Made by a program: the position numbers and the translations under genes. Under the pieces are notes generated by a model that saw only the letters and a program-made list of their open reading frames with translations, searched no databases and was not told the origin of the DNA. A stretch of 22,157 nt of DNA from Clostridia bacterium. GTDB taxonomy: Bacteria > Bacillota > Clostridia > Lachnospirales > WQUN01. Of the stretch, positions 9,270-18,159 are shown piece by piece. How positions within the stretch are numbered: position 1 is the stretch's first letter; every line of letters starts with the position of its first letter. The DNA lies in the NCBI GenBank assembly GCA_025997155.1, contig BNUF01000025.1, positions 1-22,157 of the forward strand, written 5' to 3'.

Positions 9270-10429
9270 ATTTTGTAGAGTGAGAGGAATACGCCCGCGA
9301 CAACAGCCGAGCCGATAACGCCCGCGACATTCGGCCCCATTGCGTGCATAAGGAGGTAGTTGTTTGGGTTCTCCGACGCGCCGACTTTCTGGGCGACACG
9401 CGCCGCCATAGGCACGGCGGAAACGCCCGCCGCCCCGATAAGCGGGTTGACCTTGCCGTGCGTCGCCTTGCACATAATTTTCCCGAGGAGTATGCCGCAC
9501 GCCGTCGCCGACGCGAACGCCACAAGCCCCAGGAGGAAAACGCCCAAGGTTTTGGGGTTTAGGAAAGTATCCGCCCTTGCCGTCGCGCCGACGGTTACGC
9601 CAAGAAAAATCGTGATAATGTACATCATATATTCGGACGCGGCGCGGGCGAGTTTCTCCGTCACCATAGATTCCTTAAAAAGGTTGCCGAGCATAAGCAT
9701 ACCGATAAGCGGAGCGCAGTCGGGGATAAGAAGAACCACCAGAATCGTCACGGCTATCGGGAAGATTATTTTTTCGGTTTTGCTCACGACGCGGAGCTGC
9801 TCCATCTTTATAGCGCGTTCTTCTTTTGTCGTGAGGAGTTTCATAACAGGCGGCTGAATAATCGGCACGAGCGCCATATACGAATACGCCGCGACGGCGA
9901 CCGTCGCAAGCATATGCGGGGCGAGTTTGTTCGAGAGGAATATCGTGGTAGGACCGTCCGCGCCGCCGATTATCCCGATACAGGACGCTTCCTGCGGCGT
10001 GAAACCAAGGAGTAACGCGCCTAAAAACGCGGCAAAGATACCCATCTGCGCCGCGCCGCCCAGCAAGATACTTCGCGGGTTCGCGATTAGAGGGCCGAAA
10101 TCCGTCATCGCTCCGACGCCCAAGAAAATAAGCGGCGGGAAGATGCCCAGTTCGTCGCCTTGGTAGAGATACCACAACAAACCGCCGTTTTCCGAGGCAG
10201 TCGGCGGCAACATCAGGTTAGACCCAGGGAGATTCGCCAAAAGCATACCAAAGGCAATCGGGAGAAGCAAAAGCGGTTCATAGTTTTTTACGATGGCAAG
10301 ATATATAAGCAGAAGTGATATACCTATCATTATTATGTACAGGTAGTTGTCGCCTTTGAAAAACAGCGCGAACCCCGAACTTGCGGCGAGTCCGAAAACC
10401 GCCTCTTTAAGTAGGTTAAAGAAATCCAC
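9266..10429 (-). CDS. oadB: Na+-transporting carboxylate decarboxylase, beta subunit
   Basis: Membrane subunit that couples decarboxylation of carboxybiotin to Na+ export. OadB, GcdB and MmdB are the oxaloacetate, glutaconyl-CoA and methylmalonyl-CoA versions. The product of about 387 residues has many hydrophobic helices and the family's signature loop [20 protein letters not shown], whose Asp is essential for Na+ transport in studied homologues. It ends with [15 protein letters not shown] chose the GTG at 10429 because AAGGGG lies 8 bases ahead. The alternative GTG at 10438 falls within that ribosome binding site. It follows oadG by one base. No alpha (carboxyltransferase) or biotin carrier gene is in the window, so the substrate cannot be told. 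Confidence 0.92.
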   Translation of the reverse strand: MDFFNLLKEAVFGLAASSGFALFFKGDNYLYIIMIGISLLLIYLAIVKNYEPLLLLPIAFGMLLANLPGSNLMLPPTASENGGLLWYLYQGDELGIFPPLIFLGVGAMTDFGPLIANPRSILLGGAAQMGIFAAFLGALLLGFTPQEASCIGIIGGADGPTTIFLSNKLAPHMLATVAVAAYSYMALVPIIQPPVMKLLTTKEERAIKMEQLRVVSKTEKIIFPIAVTILVVLLIPDCAPLIGMLMLGNLFKESMVTEKLARAASEYMMYIITIFLGVTVGATARADTFLNPKTLGVFLLGLVAFASATACGILLGKIMCKATHGKVNPLIGAAGVSAVPMAARVAQKVGASENPNNYLLMHAMGPNVAGVIGSAVVAGVFLSLYKI

Positions 10430-10430
10430 G

Positions 10431-10727
10431 TCAGACACCCCTTAGTACGGCTTTTTTTATGGAACGGACGACCAGCCTGTCCGTATGCGTGCCGAGAGAC
10501 GCGGCAATGGCGGCGGTGATTACGGCGACAAGTTCCGAATCGTCCGTTTCTACGATTGCGGGAGCGACGGGAACTTCCAGCTTTTGTTCCGGCTTTTGTT
10601 CTTTCTTTTGCGACATAACGCGAAAAACGTCTATCATAAAAGAAATCACGAGCAAAATCACGGCGACTATAAGCACGCCTATTACCGTAACAGACAATCC
10701 CTCTACTAACAGGCTTAATCTACTCAT
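10431..10727 (-). CDS. oadG: OadG-family gamma subunit of Na+-transporting decarboxylase
   Basis: A 98-residue protein with one N-terminal membrane helix ([20 protein letters not shown]) and a charged linker with [14 protein letters not shown]. It ends with a segment predicted to be helical ([17 protein letters not shown]) and a basic tail (RSIKKAV). This layout is the OadG/MmdC pattern, whose job is to assemble the decarboxylase and link the membrane subunit to the soluble carboxyltransferase. The ATG at 10727 is preferred because GGGGTG lies just upstream. A GTG at 10739 lies in that ribosome binding site. It sits 13 bases after khpA and abuts oadB, which confirms the family call despite low sequence conservation. 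Confidence 0.82.
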   Translation of the reverse strand: MSRLSLLVEGLSVTVIGVLIVAVILLVISFMIDVFRVMSQKKEQKPEQKLEVPVAPAIVETDDSELVAVITAAIAASLGTHTDRLVVRSIKKAVLRGV

Positions 10728-10740
10728 ATTACACCCCACG

Positions 10741-10971
10741 CTACTGTATAATTTCGATAATTACCTTTTTGTTGCTATGAATTGCGGCGGCTTTAATCAC
10801 GGCGCGTACCGCCTTGGCGATTCGCCCCTGTTTGCCGATTATCTTGCCCATATCCTCGGGAGCGACTTTGAGTTCGAGCAACGTCCCGCGTTCCGTTTCG
10901 GTTTGGGTGGCGGAAACTTCCTCGGGTTTGTCCACGATATTTTTAGCGATAAATTCCAACAAATCTTTCAT
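10741..10971 (-). CDS. khpA: KH-domain RNA-binding protein KhpA
   Basis: A 76-residue protein made of a single KH domain with the RNA-binding loop IIGKQGR (GxxG) followed by IAKAVRAVIKAAA. In Firmicutes KhpA pairs with KhpB/EloR as an RNA chaperone that affects cell elongation and division. The start is the ATG at 10971 with TGAGGTC seven bases upstream. An 18-codon in-frame extension (EADFPCLRLC) is unlike the family and is left out. It follows rpsP, its usual neighbour (the ylqC position in Bacillus), but the next gene is oadG rather than rimM. Confidence 0.92.
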   Translation of the reverse strand: MKDLLEFIAKNIVDKPEEVSATQTETERGTLLELKVAPEDMGKIIGKQGRIAKAVRAVIKAAAIHSNKKVIIEIIQ

Positions 10972-11031
10972 ACAAAAGACCTCACATAATCGGAGGCAGG
11001 GGAAGTCAGCCTCCCCCTCCGCCAAAAATTT

Positions 11032-11271
11032 CTATAAAACGCCCGCCGTTTTGAACAGTCTCGTTACGACTTCTGTCGGCTGCGCGCCGTTCCCGAGCCA
11101 TTTTTTGGCTTGTTCGCTGTTTACTTTAAGTACGCAGGGTTCTTTCGTCGGGTCGTAGATACCTATATCCTCCAGATACCGTCCGTCACGCGCGTTTTTC
11201 GCCTCGCTTACGACTATTCTGTAAAATGGGTTTTTCTTTGAACCAAGTCTTGTCAATCTGATTTTAAGCAA
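11032..11271 (-). CDS. rpsP: 30S ribosomal protein S16
   Basis: Structural protein of the small ribosomal subunit. The sequence LKIRLTRLGSKKNPFYRIVV followed by GRYLEDIGIYDP is diagnostic of S16. I place the start at the TTG at 11271, giving 79 residues that begin MLKIRLTR. AAAGGAGG ends 8 bases upstream, whereas the GTG at 11280 overlaps that ribosome binding site and would add three residues not usual for S16. The stop is within the normal range for the family. It lies about 23 bases after ffh, the common Firmicute order. Confidence 0.97.
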   Translation of the reverse strand: MLKIRLTRLGSKKNPFYRIVVSEAKNARDGRYLEDIGIYDPTKEPCVLKVNSEQAKKWLGNGAQPTEVVTRLFKTAGVL

Positions 11272-11294
11272 TTCGTACACCTCCTTTCAGCATA

Positions 11295-12629
11295 TTATCC
11301 AAGCCCAAAGGGCAGCTTAAACCGTCCGTTTTTCAACGCCTTTGTGTTGTCTCCGAACATTTTCATCATTTTTTTCATTTCCTCAAACTGTTTGATGAAT
11401 CTGTTCAAGTCCTGAATCGTGCGTCCGCTCCCGCTCGCTATACGTTTTTTGCGCGACGCGTTCAGACAGGAGGGGTTGGCGCGTTCGTAAGGCGTCATCG
11501 AGCCAATCATCGCCTCAATGTAGACGAGGGCGTTTTCGTCAATCTGGGCGTTTTGCAGGTTCGCCCCTGGAATCATACCCATAAGGTCCTTGAGAGGCCC
11601 CATTTTCTTGATTTGGGCTAACTGCAGCATAAAGTCCTCAAAAGTAAATTCCTGCGCGCGGATTTTCTTGTCGAGGAGCATCGCCGCCTCGTTGTCGATT
11701 GCGTCCTGCGCCTTTTCAATCAGCGAAATCACGTCGCCCATTCCCAAAATCCGCGACGCCATTCGGTCGGGGTAGAAGGGTTCAAGGTCGGTCGCCTTTT
11801 CGCCCATTCCGACGAATTTTATCGGCTTGCCCGTGATTTGCTTGACGGAGAGAGCCGCCCCGCCCCGCGCATCCCCGTCAAGTTTCGTGAGGATTATCCC
11901 GTCAAGCCCCAAGGTTTCGTCAAAGGACTGGGCGACAGTCACCGCGTCCTGCCCCGTCATAGAATCGACGACAAGCAGAATTTCCTGCGGATGCACTTTC
12001 TGTTTAATGTCGCGGAGTTCCTGCATCAGTTCTTCGTTAATCTGAAGTCTGCCCGCCGTGTCCAAAATGATTACGTCGTTTTTTTCGGCGGCGGAGTGTT
12101 CGACTGCCGCCTTCGCAATCAAGGCGGGGTTTTTTGAACCCTCAAGCGCGAACACGGGTATGTCGTAGTTTTTGCCCGTCACCTGCAATTGCTTAACGGC
12201 GGCGGGGCGGTACACGTCGCAAGCCGCCAAAAGCGGGCGTTTCCCCTGCTTTTTGAGCGCGACACCGAGTTTTCCCGCCGCCGTCGTCTTGCCCGCGCCC
12301 TGAAGTCCCACGAGCATAAATATTGTAGGAGGTTTTGAGGAAAACGTCAGTTTGCTGTTCGTACTCCCCAAAAGTTCCGTAAGTTCGCCGTTCACGATTT
12401 TGATTACCTGCTGCCCTGGAGTAAGGCTCTTTAGCACACTTTCGCCGACCGCCTTTTCCGAAACGGAATTTATAAAATTTTTGACGACCTTAAAATTTAC
12501 GTCCGCTTCCAAAAGAGCCAGTTTAACCTCGCGCAAGGCGAGAGTAACGTCTTTTTCGGAAAGAGAACCCTTTGAATTAAGGTTGCGGAAAATCTCGTGC
12601 AGTTTTTCGGAAAGCCCCTCAAACGCCAC
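11295..12629 (-). CDS. ffh: Signal recognition particle GTPase Ffh (SRP54)
   Basis: Binds signal sequences of nascent membrane proteins and 4.5S/scRNA, and docks with FtsY to deliver ribosomes to SecYEG. The 444 residues show the N domain (MAFEGLSEKLHEIFRNL), the P-loop GLQGAGKTTAAGKLG (108-122), DTAGRLQINEEL, and TKLDGDARGGAALS. The M domain has GPLKDLMGMIPGA, the RNA-binding SGSGRTIQDLN, and a Met-rich helix EEMKKMMKMF. The start is a GTG with GAGAGGTG ahead. The ylxM gene that often precedes ffh is absent, and the gene is first in its operon behind a consensus promoter. Confidence 0.98.
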   Translation of the reverse strand: MAFEGLSEKLHEIFRNLNSKGSLSEKDVTLALREVKLALLEADVNFKVVKNFINSVSEKAVGESVLKSLTPGQQVIKIVNGELTELLGSTNSKLTFSSKPPTIFMLVGLQGAGKTTAAGKLGVALKKQGKRPLLAACDVYRPAAVKQLQVTGKNYDIPVFALEGSKNPALIAKAAVEHSAAEKNDVIILDTAGRLQINEELMQELRDIKQKVHPQEILLVVDSMTGQDAVTVAQSFDETLGLDGIILTKLDGDARGGAALSVKQITGKPIKFVGMGEKATDLEPFYPDRMASRILGMGDVISLIEKAQDAIDNEAAMLLDKKIRAQEFTFEDFMLQLAQIKKMGPLKDLMGMIPGANLQNAQIDENALVYIEAMIGSMTPYERANPSCLNASRKKRIASGSGRTIQDLNRFIKQFEEMKKMMKMFGDNTKALKNGRFKLPFGLG

Positions 12630-12671
12630 AAAAACACCTCTCAGTAATCAAAACTTATACAATCATTTTTC

Positions 12672-12699
12672 ATTATACCAGATTAAAAAAATTTGTCAA
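12672..12699 (-). promoter_or_regulatory. Consensus sigma-A promoter of the ffh-rpsP-khpA-oadGB operon
   Basis: Read on the minus strand: TTGACA (12699-12694), 16 bases, TATAAT (12677-12672). Both hexamers are perfect. The leader to the ffh GTG is about 35 bases. It is divergent from the TSCPD gene. Confidence 0.85.
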
Positions 12700-12745
12700 T
12701 ACGCTGCGCAATTAAAAAACTAAAGACGTAACCGATTTTTTGGTG

Positions 12746-12751
12746 TATAAT
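12746..12751 (+). promoter_or_regulatory. -10 element for the TSCPD gene
   Basis: TATAAT 27 bases ahead of the start codon, with only a weak -35 candidate (AAGACG at 12723-12728, spacing 17). The surrounding 13 bases TTTGGTGTATAAT recur in the (Re)-citrate synthase promoter. Confidence 0.55.
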
Positions 12752-12778
12752 ATATAAAAGCAAAGGAGGACAATCCAT

Positions 12779-13021
12779 ATGACTACTTTCAAAACAAACG
12801 GAGTCTGCTCAAAAGCAATCCACTTCGACACCGAAAACGGCGTCGTCAAAAGCGTCGATTTCGAGGGCGGCTGCGCGGGAAACACCAACGGCATAAGTTC
12901 TCTTGTGGTGGGTATGCCGATTGACGATGTGATAAAAAAACTTAGCGGAATACAGTGCGGCGCGCGCGGTACGTCCTGCCCCGACCAGTTGGCGCGGGCG
13001 TTGTCTGATGCGCGGCGATAA
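12779..13021 (+). CDS. TSCPD-domain small protein (TIGR03905-type)
   Basis: An 80-residue cytoplasmic protein containing the TSCPD motif (GTSCPDQLARAL near residues 64-75), a GGCAGN turn near 31 and four Cys (about C10, C32, C59, C66). The same domain occurs at the C-terminus of B12-dependent ribonucleotide reductases. Free-standing versions are common in anaerobes and have no settled function. The Cys pattern suggests metal binding or redox work, which is inference. AAAGGAGG lies 9 bases before the ATG. The stop lies 11 bases inside the next gene, so the two are coupled, and both precede nifH on the same strand. Confidence 0.85.
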   Translation: MTTFKTNGVCSKAIHFDTENGVVKSVDFEGGCAGNTNGISSLVVGMPIDDVIKKLSGIQCGARGTSCPDQLARALSDARR

Positions 13022-13220
13022 AGGCGAAATCGCGGGGTTCATACTGGGTTCGCTTACAAATATTGCCATATCCGTCGTGACGGTTTTTTTGCTGTACGCC
13101 GTCGCGACGCGGGCGTATCAGGCAGGCTTTGATTACGCGCAAAAGAGCGCGTCGGGCGAGATACTTGACGCTGAAAACATTAAATCGGAGATTCATAGGC
13201 ATATTGACAAAAAAAATTAG
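13008..13220 (+). CDS. Small single-pass membrane protein of unknown function
   Basis: A 70-residue product with a short charged N-terminus (MRGDKGEIAG), one hydrophobic helix at about residues 11-32 (FILGSLTNIAISVVTVFLLY) and a soluble tail. The tail includes RAYQAGFDYAQ and a charged helix ending HRHIDKKN. The positive end and helix suggest an N-in, C-out membrane anchor. It overlaps the TSCPD gene by 14 bases in another frame and has no strong ribosome binding site of its own, so translation is probably coupled. The nifH -35 box lies within its last codons. I do not recognise the family. An AYxxGFxYA-like step after a helix occurs in some small clostridial membrane proteins, but that is too weak to name it. 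Confidence 0.65.
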   Translation: MRGDKGEIAGFILGSLTNIAISVVTVFLLYAVATRAYQAGFDYAQKSASGEILDAENIKSEIHRHIDKKN

Positions 13221-13232
13221 CCGAGCTATAAT
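13204..13232 (+). promoter_or_regulatory. Perfect sigma-A promoter for nifH
   Basis: TTGACA (13204-13209), exactly 17 bases, TATAAT (13227-13232). Both hexamers and the spacing match consensus. The -35 box lies inside the 3' end of the small membrane protein gene. Predicted leader is about 30 bases. No sigma-54 type GG-N10-GC element is seen between here and the start. Confidence 0.88.
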
Positions 13233-13253
13233 ATTCATATAATACATATATGA

Positions 13254-14132
<879 letters not shown>

Positions 14133-14133
14133 C

Positions 14134-14168
14134 AAAAAAAGCCGTCCAAAGCGCAGGGCGGCTTTTTT
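14134..14168. terminator. Bidirectional terminator between nifH and ogt
   Basis: GCCGTCC pairs with GGGCGGC (one T-G pair) around an 8-base loop. It is flanked by A7 on the left and T6 on the right, so it works on both strands. It sits 3 bases after the nifH stop and just past the ogt stop. Confidence 0.9.
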
Positions 14169-14169
14169 A

Positions 14170-14646
14170 TCACAAAAAACGCCGTTCAAGCTCGAGCAGA
14201 TATCTTTTAACCTCAACGCCCGCCGCGTAGCCCGTCAAAGAACCGTTTGAGCCGACGACGCGGTGACAGGGCACGATTATCCAAACGGGGTTGTTGTGAT
14301 TCGCCCCGCCGACGGCGCGGCTTGCCTTTTCGTTACCGACGGCTTTTGCTATATGCTTGTATGTCACAGTCCGCCCATACGGAATCCCGCGAAGCGCGTC
14401 CCACACCGATTTTTGAAAACTCGTCCCGCTCATATGTAACGGCAGCTCAAATACCTTCCTTTTTCCCGCGAAATACTGCTCCAACTGCCGCGCCGCCTCG
14501 TCCGTAAACTTGTCGGCGGATTTTTCGCAAATTTTGTTTATTTCCTCAAACCAAGAAAGCGTTTGCACGGCGGTAATCCCCGTTCCGTCAGACGCTATCA
14601 CAATTTTGCCAAGTTCTGTATCATATGGATAAAATATATTTTTCAT
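14170..14646 (-). CDS. ogt: Methylated-DNA--protein-cysteine methyltransferase
   Basis: Suicide repair enzyme that takes the methyl group from O6-methylguanine onto its own Cys. The 158 residues have the acceptor Cys127 in IIVPCHRVVGSNGSLTGYAAG, the helix-turn-helix region SFQKSVWDALRGIPYGRTVTY (from about residue 76) with the Arg finger region KASRAVGGANHNNP, and a short N-terminal domain. It lacks the extra Cys-rich adaptive domain of Ada. It overlaps the TPR gene stop as ATGA and is the last gene of the operon, ending at the shared terminator. Confidence 0.95.
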   Translation of the reverse strand: MKNIFYPYDTELGKIVIASDGTGITAVQTLSWFEEINKICEKSADKFTDEAARQLEQYFAGKRKVFELPLHMSGTSFQKSVWDALRGIPYGRTVTYKHIAKAVGNEKASRAVGGANHNNPVWIIVPCHRVVGSNGSLTGYAAGVEVKRYLLELERRFL

Positions 14647-15347
14647 AGTATGCGCTGGAATTTTTCAAGAACGCGTTTGCAGTCGTCGCCGTTTTCGGCG
14701 CGGACACTTTTGTATGTCGATATCGCGCTGTTGTAGAATTTTTCGGCGTTTGGCGTGTCGTTCGTTTCAAAATACGTGTCGCCCAGTTTTTCGTAAAGCA
14801 CGGCGTTCGAGACGTGTGCCATACCGTGCAGGTCTTCGTTCGTGCGGACGGCGCGTTTGTAGTAGTCGAGAGCTTTTTCGTAGTCCTTGTGGGCAAAGCA
14901 GGAGTTCGCCGTTTTTGAGAGCAGCGTTACGGTGTTGGGGTGCGTCCCGAAGGTTTTTTCATTTATGGCGAGCGCCTGAGTGTAGTATTCAAGCGACGTT
15001 TCAAACTCGTTTTTCGCGTCGTAAACCTGCGCTATCGACGAGTACAGAACTCCCATCGACAAATGTTCCGAAGAGTTGAACTTGCGGTTTATCTTAAGCG
15101 CGTCAAGAAGCGCCTCAAGGGCGTTGTCGTATTCCAGAAGCGCGCTGTACATTTTCGCTAAGTTGACATAACTCGTGACAGTTTCGGACGAGAACTCTCC
15201 TATACGCTCGCGCCGTATTTCAAGCGCTCTTTTGTAACATTCAAGGGCTTTTCGGTAACTCCCCCGCGCCGCGTAATCCCGCGCAAAGTTATCTTGTGTC
15301 TCAGCGGAGTTTAGTCCGCTAGCGTCTAATACCAAAAAAATCACCAT
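14643..15347 (-). CDS. Tetratricopeptide repeat protein
   Basis: A 234-residue protein built almost wholly of TPR units of the 42-residue kinesin-light-chain type. Repeats are visible at YRKALECYKRALEI, YDNALEALLDALKIN, FETSLEYYTQALAIN, YEKALDYYKRAVRTN and PNAEKFYNSAISTYKS. TPR proteins are protein-binding scaffolds, and no enzyme domain is present. The first residues (MVIFLVLDASG) are mildly hydrophobic but too short for a convincing anchor. The AGGA before the ATG is only one base away, so the true start may be a few codons downstream. It lies 16 bases after the M23 peptidase gene, so a role tied to the FtsEX complex is possible but unproven. Confidence 0.85.
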   Translation of the reverse strand: MVIFLVLDASGLNSAETQDNFARDYAARGSYRKALECYKRALEIRRERIGEFSSETVTSYVNLAKMYSALLEYDNALEALLDALKINRKFNSSEHLSMGVLYSSIAQVYDAKNEFETSLEYYTQALAINEKTFGTHPNTVTLLSKTANSCFAHKDYEKALDYYKRAVRTNEDLHGMAHVSNAVLYEKLGDTYFETNDTPNAEKFYNSAISTYKSVRAENGDDCKRVLEKFQRIL

Positions 15348-15363
15348 TCCTATTGTATTTTAT

Positions 15364-16554
15364 TTATCGCACGTAGGGCATCGGGTCGTTCGGAACGCCG
15401 TTCACGCGTACCTCAAAATGCAGGTGATTGCCCGTCGAGTTGCCCGTACTTCCGACCTTTGCGATTACCTGTCCTTTTTTCACCACCGTCCCTGATGACA
15501 CGAGGAGTTTCGAGCAGTGTCCGTACAGTGTGCTAAGCCCGTTTCCGTGGCTGATTACAAGGTTGTTGCCGTATCCGCCGCCCCAGCCCGTCACGGCGGA
15601 GATGACCGTGCCGCCCTCCGCCGCGACGATATCCGACCCGTAGGGGGCGGCGATATCGATGCCCTTGTGGAACTCGCTTTTGCCTGTGACGGGGTTTTTG
15701 CGGGCGACGAATCTTGAGGTTATGTTGGAGCTTGAGGGGAGCGGCCAGCCGACTTTTCCGCCCGTGTAACTCGCTTTCGCGGGGGCGGGGGCGTTTTTCG
15801 CGGCGGCGGCGCGGCGAGCTTCCTCCGCCTTTCTTGCCGCCTCCGCCTCGGCGGCTTTGATTAGGCGTTCGATTCGCTGGCTTTCCGCCTCATACTCCGA
15901 AACTTGGTTTTCGAGGGAATCCTCCCGCGCCGAAAGCTGTTTCAGGAGCGCCTGTTTGCTTGCCAGCATATCCGAGAGTTCGTTCGTCTTTGCCTGTTGC
16001 TGGCTTTGCAAAAATTCCTGCTCGTGCTTTTGTTTCTCCGTTTCCTCGAGTTTTTCGGCGACAAGCGCCTCGGTCGCCCGCATTTGCGACACAAGGTTGC
16101 TGTCGTACTCCGCGATTTTGTTGACATATTCGGCGCGGTTGAGAAAGTCGCTGACGCTGCTCGCTTTGAGCACAACGTCAAGATAGCCCGTCGTGCCGTG
16201 TTCGTACATATACCGCACGCGTTTTTTGTAGGTGTCGTATTGCTGTTCGCGCAGGGCGGCCGCCTCGTTGAGTTCAACCGTCGTCTGCGCAAGCAGTACC
16301 GTGGTCTTTTCAAGTTCTTTACTAATAAAATCCAAATCGTCCTGCGCTATGTTTAGCTGTTCGTCCAGTCTGTCGGCGGCGGCGCGTTCGTTCGATATTT
16401 GCTGTCTGGTTTGGTTCAGGTCGCTCCTTGCTTCCGCCGCGTTGCTCTTCGCCTCGTTTTGCTGGGTTTTCAAGTCTTTCGTGTCCGCGTAAACGCACAG
16501 CGCGGATAGTATAGTATATACAAGCGCCGTTAATATATAGCTTATTTTTTTCAT
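15364..16554 (-). CDS. EnvC/PcsB-like murein hydrolase or hydrolase activator, coiled coil plus M23 domain
   Basis: A 396-residue exported protein. The signal peptide is SYILTALVYTILSALCVYA, then a long charged coiled coil spans about residues 25-250. An Ala-rich linker follows, and the LytM/M23 domain fills the last 100 residues. The Zn ligands expected for an active enzyme are present: H296 and D300 (HKGID), H379 (HLHFE) and the catalytic H346 (YGHCS). Gram-negative EnvC lacks some of these, so this copy may cut peptidoglycan itself. Placement directly after ftsE and ftsX fits the rule that FtsEX moves such a coiled-coil partner across the membrane. It is 7 bases from ftsX. Confidence 0.9.
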   Translation of the reverse strand: MKKISYILTALVYTILSALCVYADTKDLKTQQNEAKSNAAEARSDLNQTRQQISNERAAADRLDEQLNIAQDDLDFISKELEKTTVLLAQTTVELNEAAALREQQYDTYKKRVRYMYEHGTTGYLDVVLKASSVSDFLNRAEYVNKIAEYDSNLVSQMRATEALVAEKLEETEKQKHEQEFLQSQQQAKTNELSDMLASKQALLKQLSAREDSLENQVSEYEAESQRIERLIKAAEAEAARKAEEARRAAAAKNAPAPAKASYTGGKVGWPLPSSSNITSRFVARKNPVTGKSEFHKGIDIAAPYGSDIVAAEGGTVISAVTGWGGGYGNNLVISHGNGLSTLYGHCSKLLVSSGTVVKKGQVIAKVGSTGNSTGNHLHFEVRVNGVPNDPMPYVR

Positions 16555-16561
16555 ATCCCGC

Positions 16562-17470
16562 CTACACTTTCAAATATCTTTTGATACTGGACGCGCTCCC
16601 GATAATGCCGATTAGTACCCCCGCCGTAAGCGCAATCGGCGTGACGAGTACAAAAAGTTCCATACTCGACTTGAACATTGCGAGGTCGCTTAGGAGCGGA
16701 CTGCTTTTAATTTTTTGAAGTACGCTGTTATAACTGAAAAAACACAGGGCGACAGGGATAAGCGAGCCGACGATGCCGATTAAGACGCCTTCGATGACGA
16801 AAGGCCAGCGGATAAACCAGTCTGTCGCTCCCACGTATTTCATAATCGAGATTTCCATACTGCGCGCGCTTACGGTGATTTTGATTGTGTTCATAACGAT
16901 TATGACGGAGATAAGCCCCAGCGTCAGTATCAAAACGGCGGAAACTATTCGCACGACGTTGTTCACGGCGAGAAGTACGTCCATAATATTCGATTCGTGT
17001 TTTATGTAGTCAAAACCGTTGCCGACGTACTTTTCGAGTTCAAGAATGACGTACCGTTGGTATTTATTGTTTTCGACTTTGATTGTGAAAGAACGCGGGA
17101 GGGGGTTGTCGTTTTCCAGCCCGTCCAGAATATCTTTGTTTTCGTCGTCCCCAAAGGTGTCTTTATACTCGGCGAGAGCGTCTTCGGCGGAGATGAAGTC
17201 GGCGGAATCGACATACTGTATAGCCATTACTTTGTTGTACAATTCGTTCACGCCGTCGGTCGAAATGTCGTCGCTTATGAACGCCGACACCCCGACGGTG
17301 TTTTCGATTTGTTCAAGGATATAATCGACATTAGCCGCGACGCAAAACGACAGGATAAGTATCAGCGAGCAGGCGGACACCGTAACCATTGACGCCGCGC
17401 TCATCAGACGGTTTCTGAAAATACTCTTCAACGCTTCCTCGATATAATACCTGATACTGCTAATCTTCAT
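16562..17470 (-). CDS. ftsX: Cell division membrane protein FtsX
   Basis: Transmembrane half of the FtsEX complex, which uses ATP to drive conformational control of cell-wall hydrolases at division or sporulation sites. The 302 residues start with IRYYIEEALKSIFRNRLMSA, the usual FtsX cytoplasmic helix, then helix 1 (ILILSFCVAANVDYIL), a large extracellular domain, and three more helices in the C-terminal half (VLILTLGLISVIIVMNTIKI; a segment around VLIGIVGSLIPVALC; and VLVTPIALTAGVLIGIIGS). It overlaps ftsE by 11 bases. The charged region ISMEISIMKYVGATDWFI matches the family. Confidence 0.96.
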   Translation of the reverse strand: MKISSIRYYIEEALKSIFRNRLMSAASMVTVSACSLILILSFCVAANVDYILEQIENTVGVSAFISDDISTDGVNELYNKVMAIQYVDSADFISAEDALAEYKDTFGDDENKDILDGLENDNPLPRSFTIKVENNKYQRYVILELEKYVGNGFDYIKHESNIMDVLLAVNNVVRIVSAVLILTLGLISVIIVMNTIKITVSARSMEISIMKYVGATDWFIRWPFVIEGVLIGIVGSLIPVALCFFSYNSVLQKIKSSPLLSDLAMFKSSMELFVLVTPIALTAGVLIGIIGSASSIKRYLKV

Positions 17471-18146
17471 CGTAGTAGCCGCCCCTTTGTATATCGCGTA
17501 TTACGCGCCCGTTTTTCAAGGCGATTACCCGCTGCTGCATAGTATCGACGATTTCTTTGGCGTGTGTCGCTATGATAACGGTAGTGCCTGTTTTGTTGAT
17601 GTCCTCAAGGAGGTCCATTATTTCCCACGCGGTGTCAGGGTCAAGGTTGCCCGTTGGCTCGTCCGCCAAAAGAAGCGGCGGTTTGTTCACAATCGCCCGC
17701 GCAAGGGAACAACGCTGTTGTTCCCCGCCCGAAAGCTGATGCGGATACGCCCGCGCCTTTTTGGCAAGCCCGACCATAGACAAGACGGCGGGGACATACC
17801 TTCGAATGTCCCGCCCCGCGCTCTCCGTGACGCGCATCGCGAACGCCACGTTCTCATATACGGTTTTGTTCGGGAGCAGTCTGAAATCCTGAAAAACCAC
17901 GCCCATTTTGCGGCGAAAATACGGAAGTTCACGGTGGCGTATCGTTCGCAAATCCGTGCCGCCGACATAGATTTCTCCGTCCGAGAGCTCCACTTCTTTT
18001 AGAAGCGTTTTCATAAACGTGGATTTCCCCGAGCCGCTGCTGCCGACTATAAAGACGAACTCGCCAGGGTCTATGTCTATCGTCACGCCGGTGATTCCGT
18101 GGACTCCGTTTCTGTAAGTGACTGCCGCGTCTTCGGCGTGTATCAT
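17460..18146 (-). CDS. ftsE: Cell division ATP-binding protein FtsE
   Basis: ABC ATPase of FtsEX. All nucleotide-binding motifs are intact: Walker [10 protein letters not shown] (35-43), Q-loop [20 protein letters not shown] (84-103, the FtsE-type string), signature LSGGEQQR (138-145), Walker [13 protein letters not shown] (158-169) and H-loop H195. The length of 228 is normal. The ATG has GGAGG 6 bases ahead in the 13-base gap after the dehydrogenase gene, so it is likely cotranscribed with the upstream citrate genes. The overlap with ftsX keeps the subunits in step. Confidence 0.97.
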   Translation of the reverse strand: MIHAEDAAVTYRNGVHGITGVTIDIDPGEFVFIVGSSGSGKSTFMKTLLKEVELSDGEIYVGGTDLRTIRHRELPYFRRKMGVVFQDFRLLPNKTVYENVAFAMRVTESAGRDIRRYVPAVLSMVGLAKKARAYPHQLSGGEQQRCSLARAIVNKPPLLLADEPTGNLDPDTAWEIMDLLEDINKTGTTVIIATHAKEIVDTMQQRVIALKNGRVIRDIQRGGYYDED

Positions 18147-18159
18147 GGTAAACCTCCGT

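Noticed and set aside
9270..9500. N-terminal extension of the GT-C-like protein
   Set aside because: The 77 added residues are Arg- and Gly-rich shadow of oadB. The membrane protein begins naturally at 9269 in an ATGA overlap.
15302..15319. AGCGGAGTTTAGTCCGCT inverted repeat at the start of the TPR gene
   Set aside because: A six-base stem inside coding sequence with no T-run. It is too short to claim as a regulatory site.
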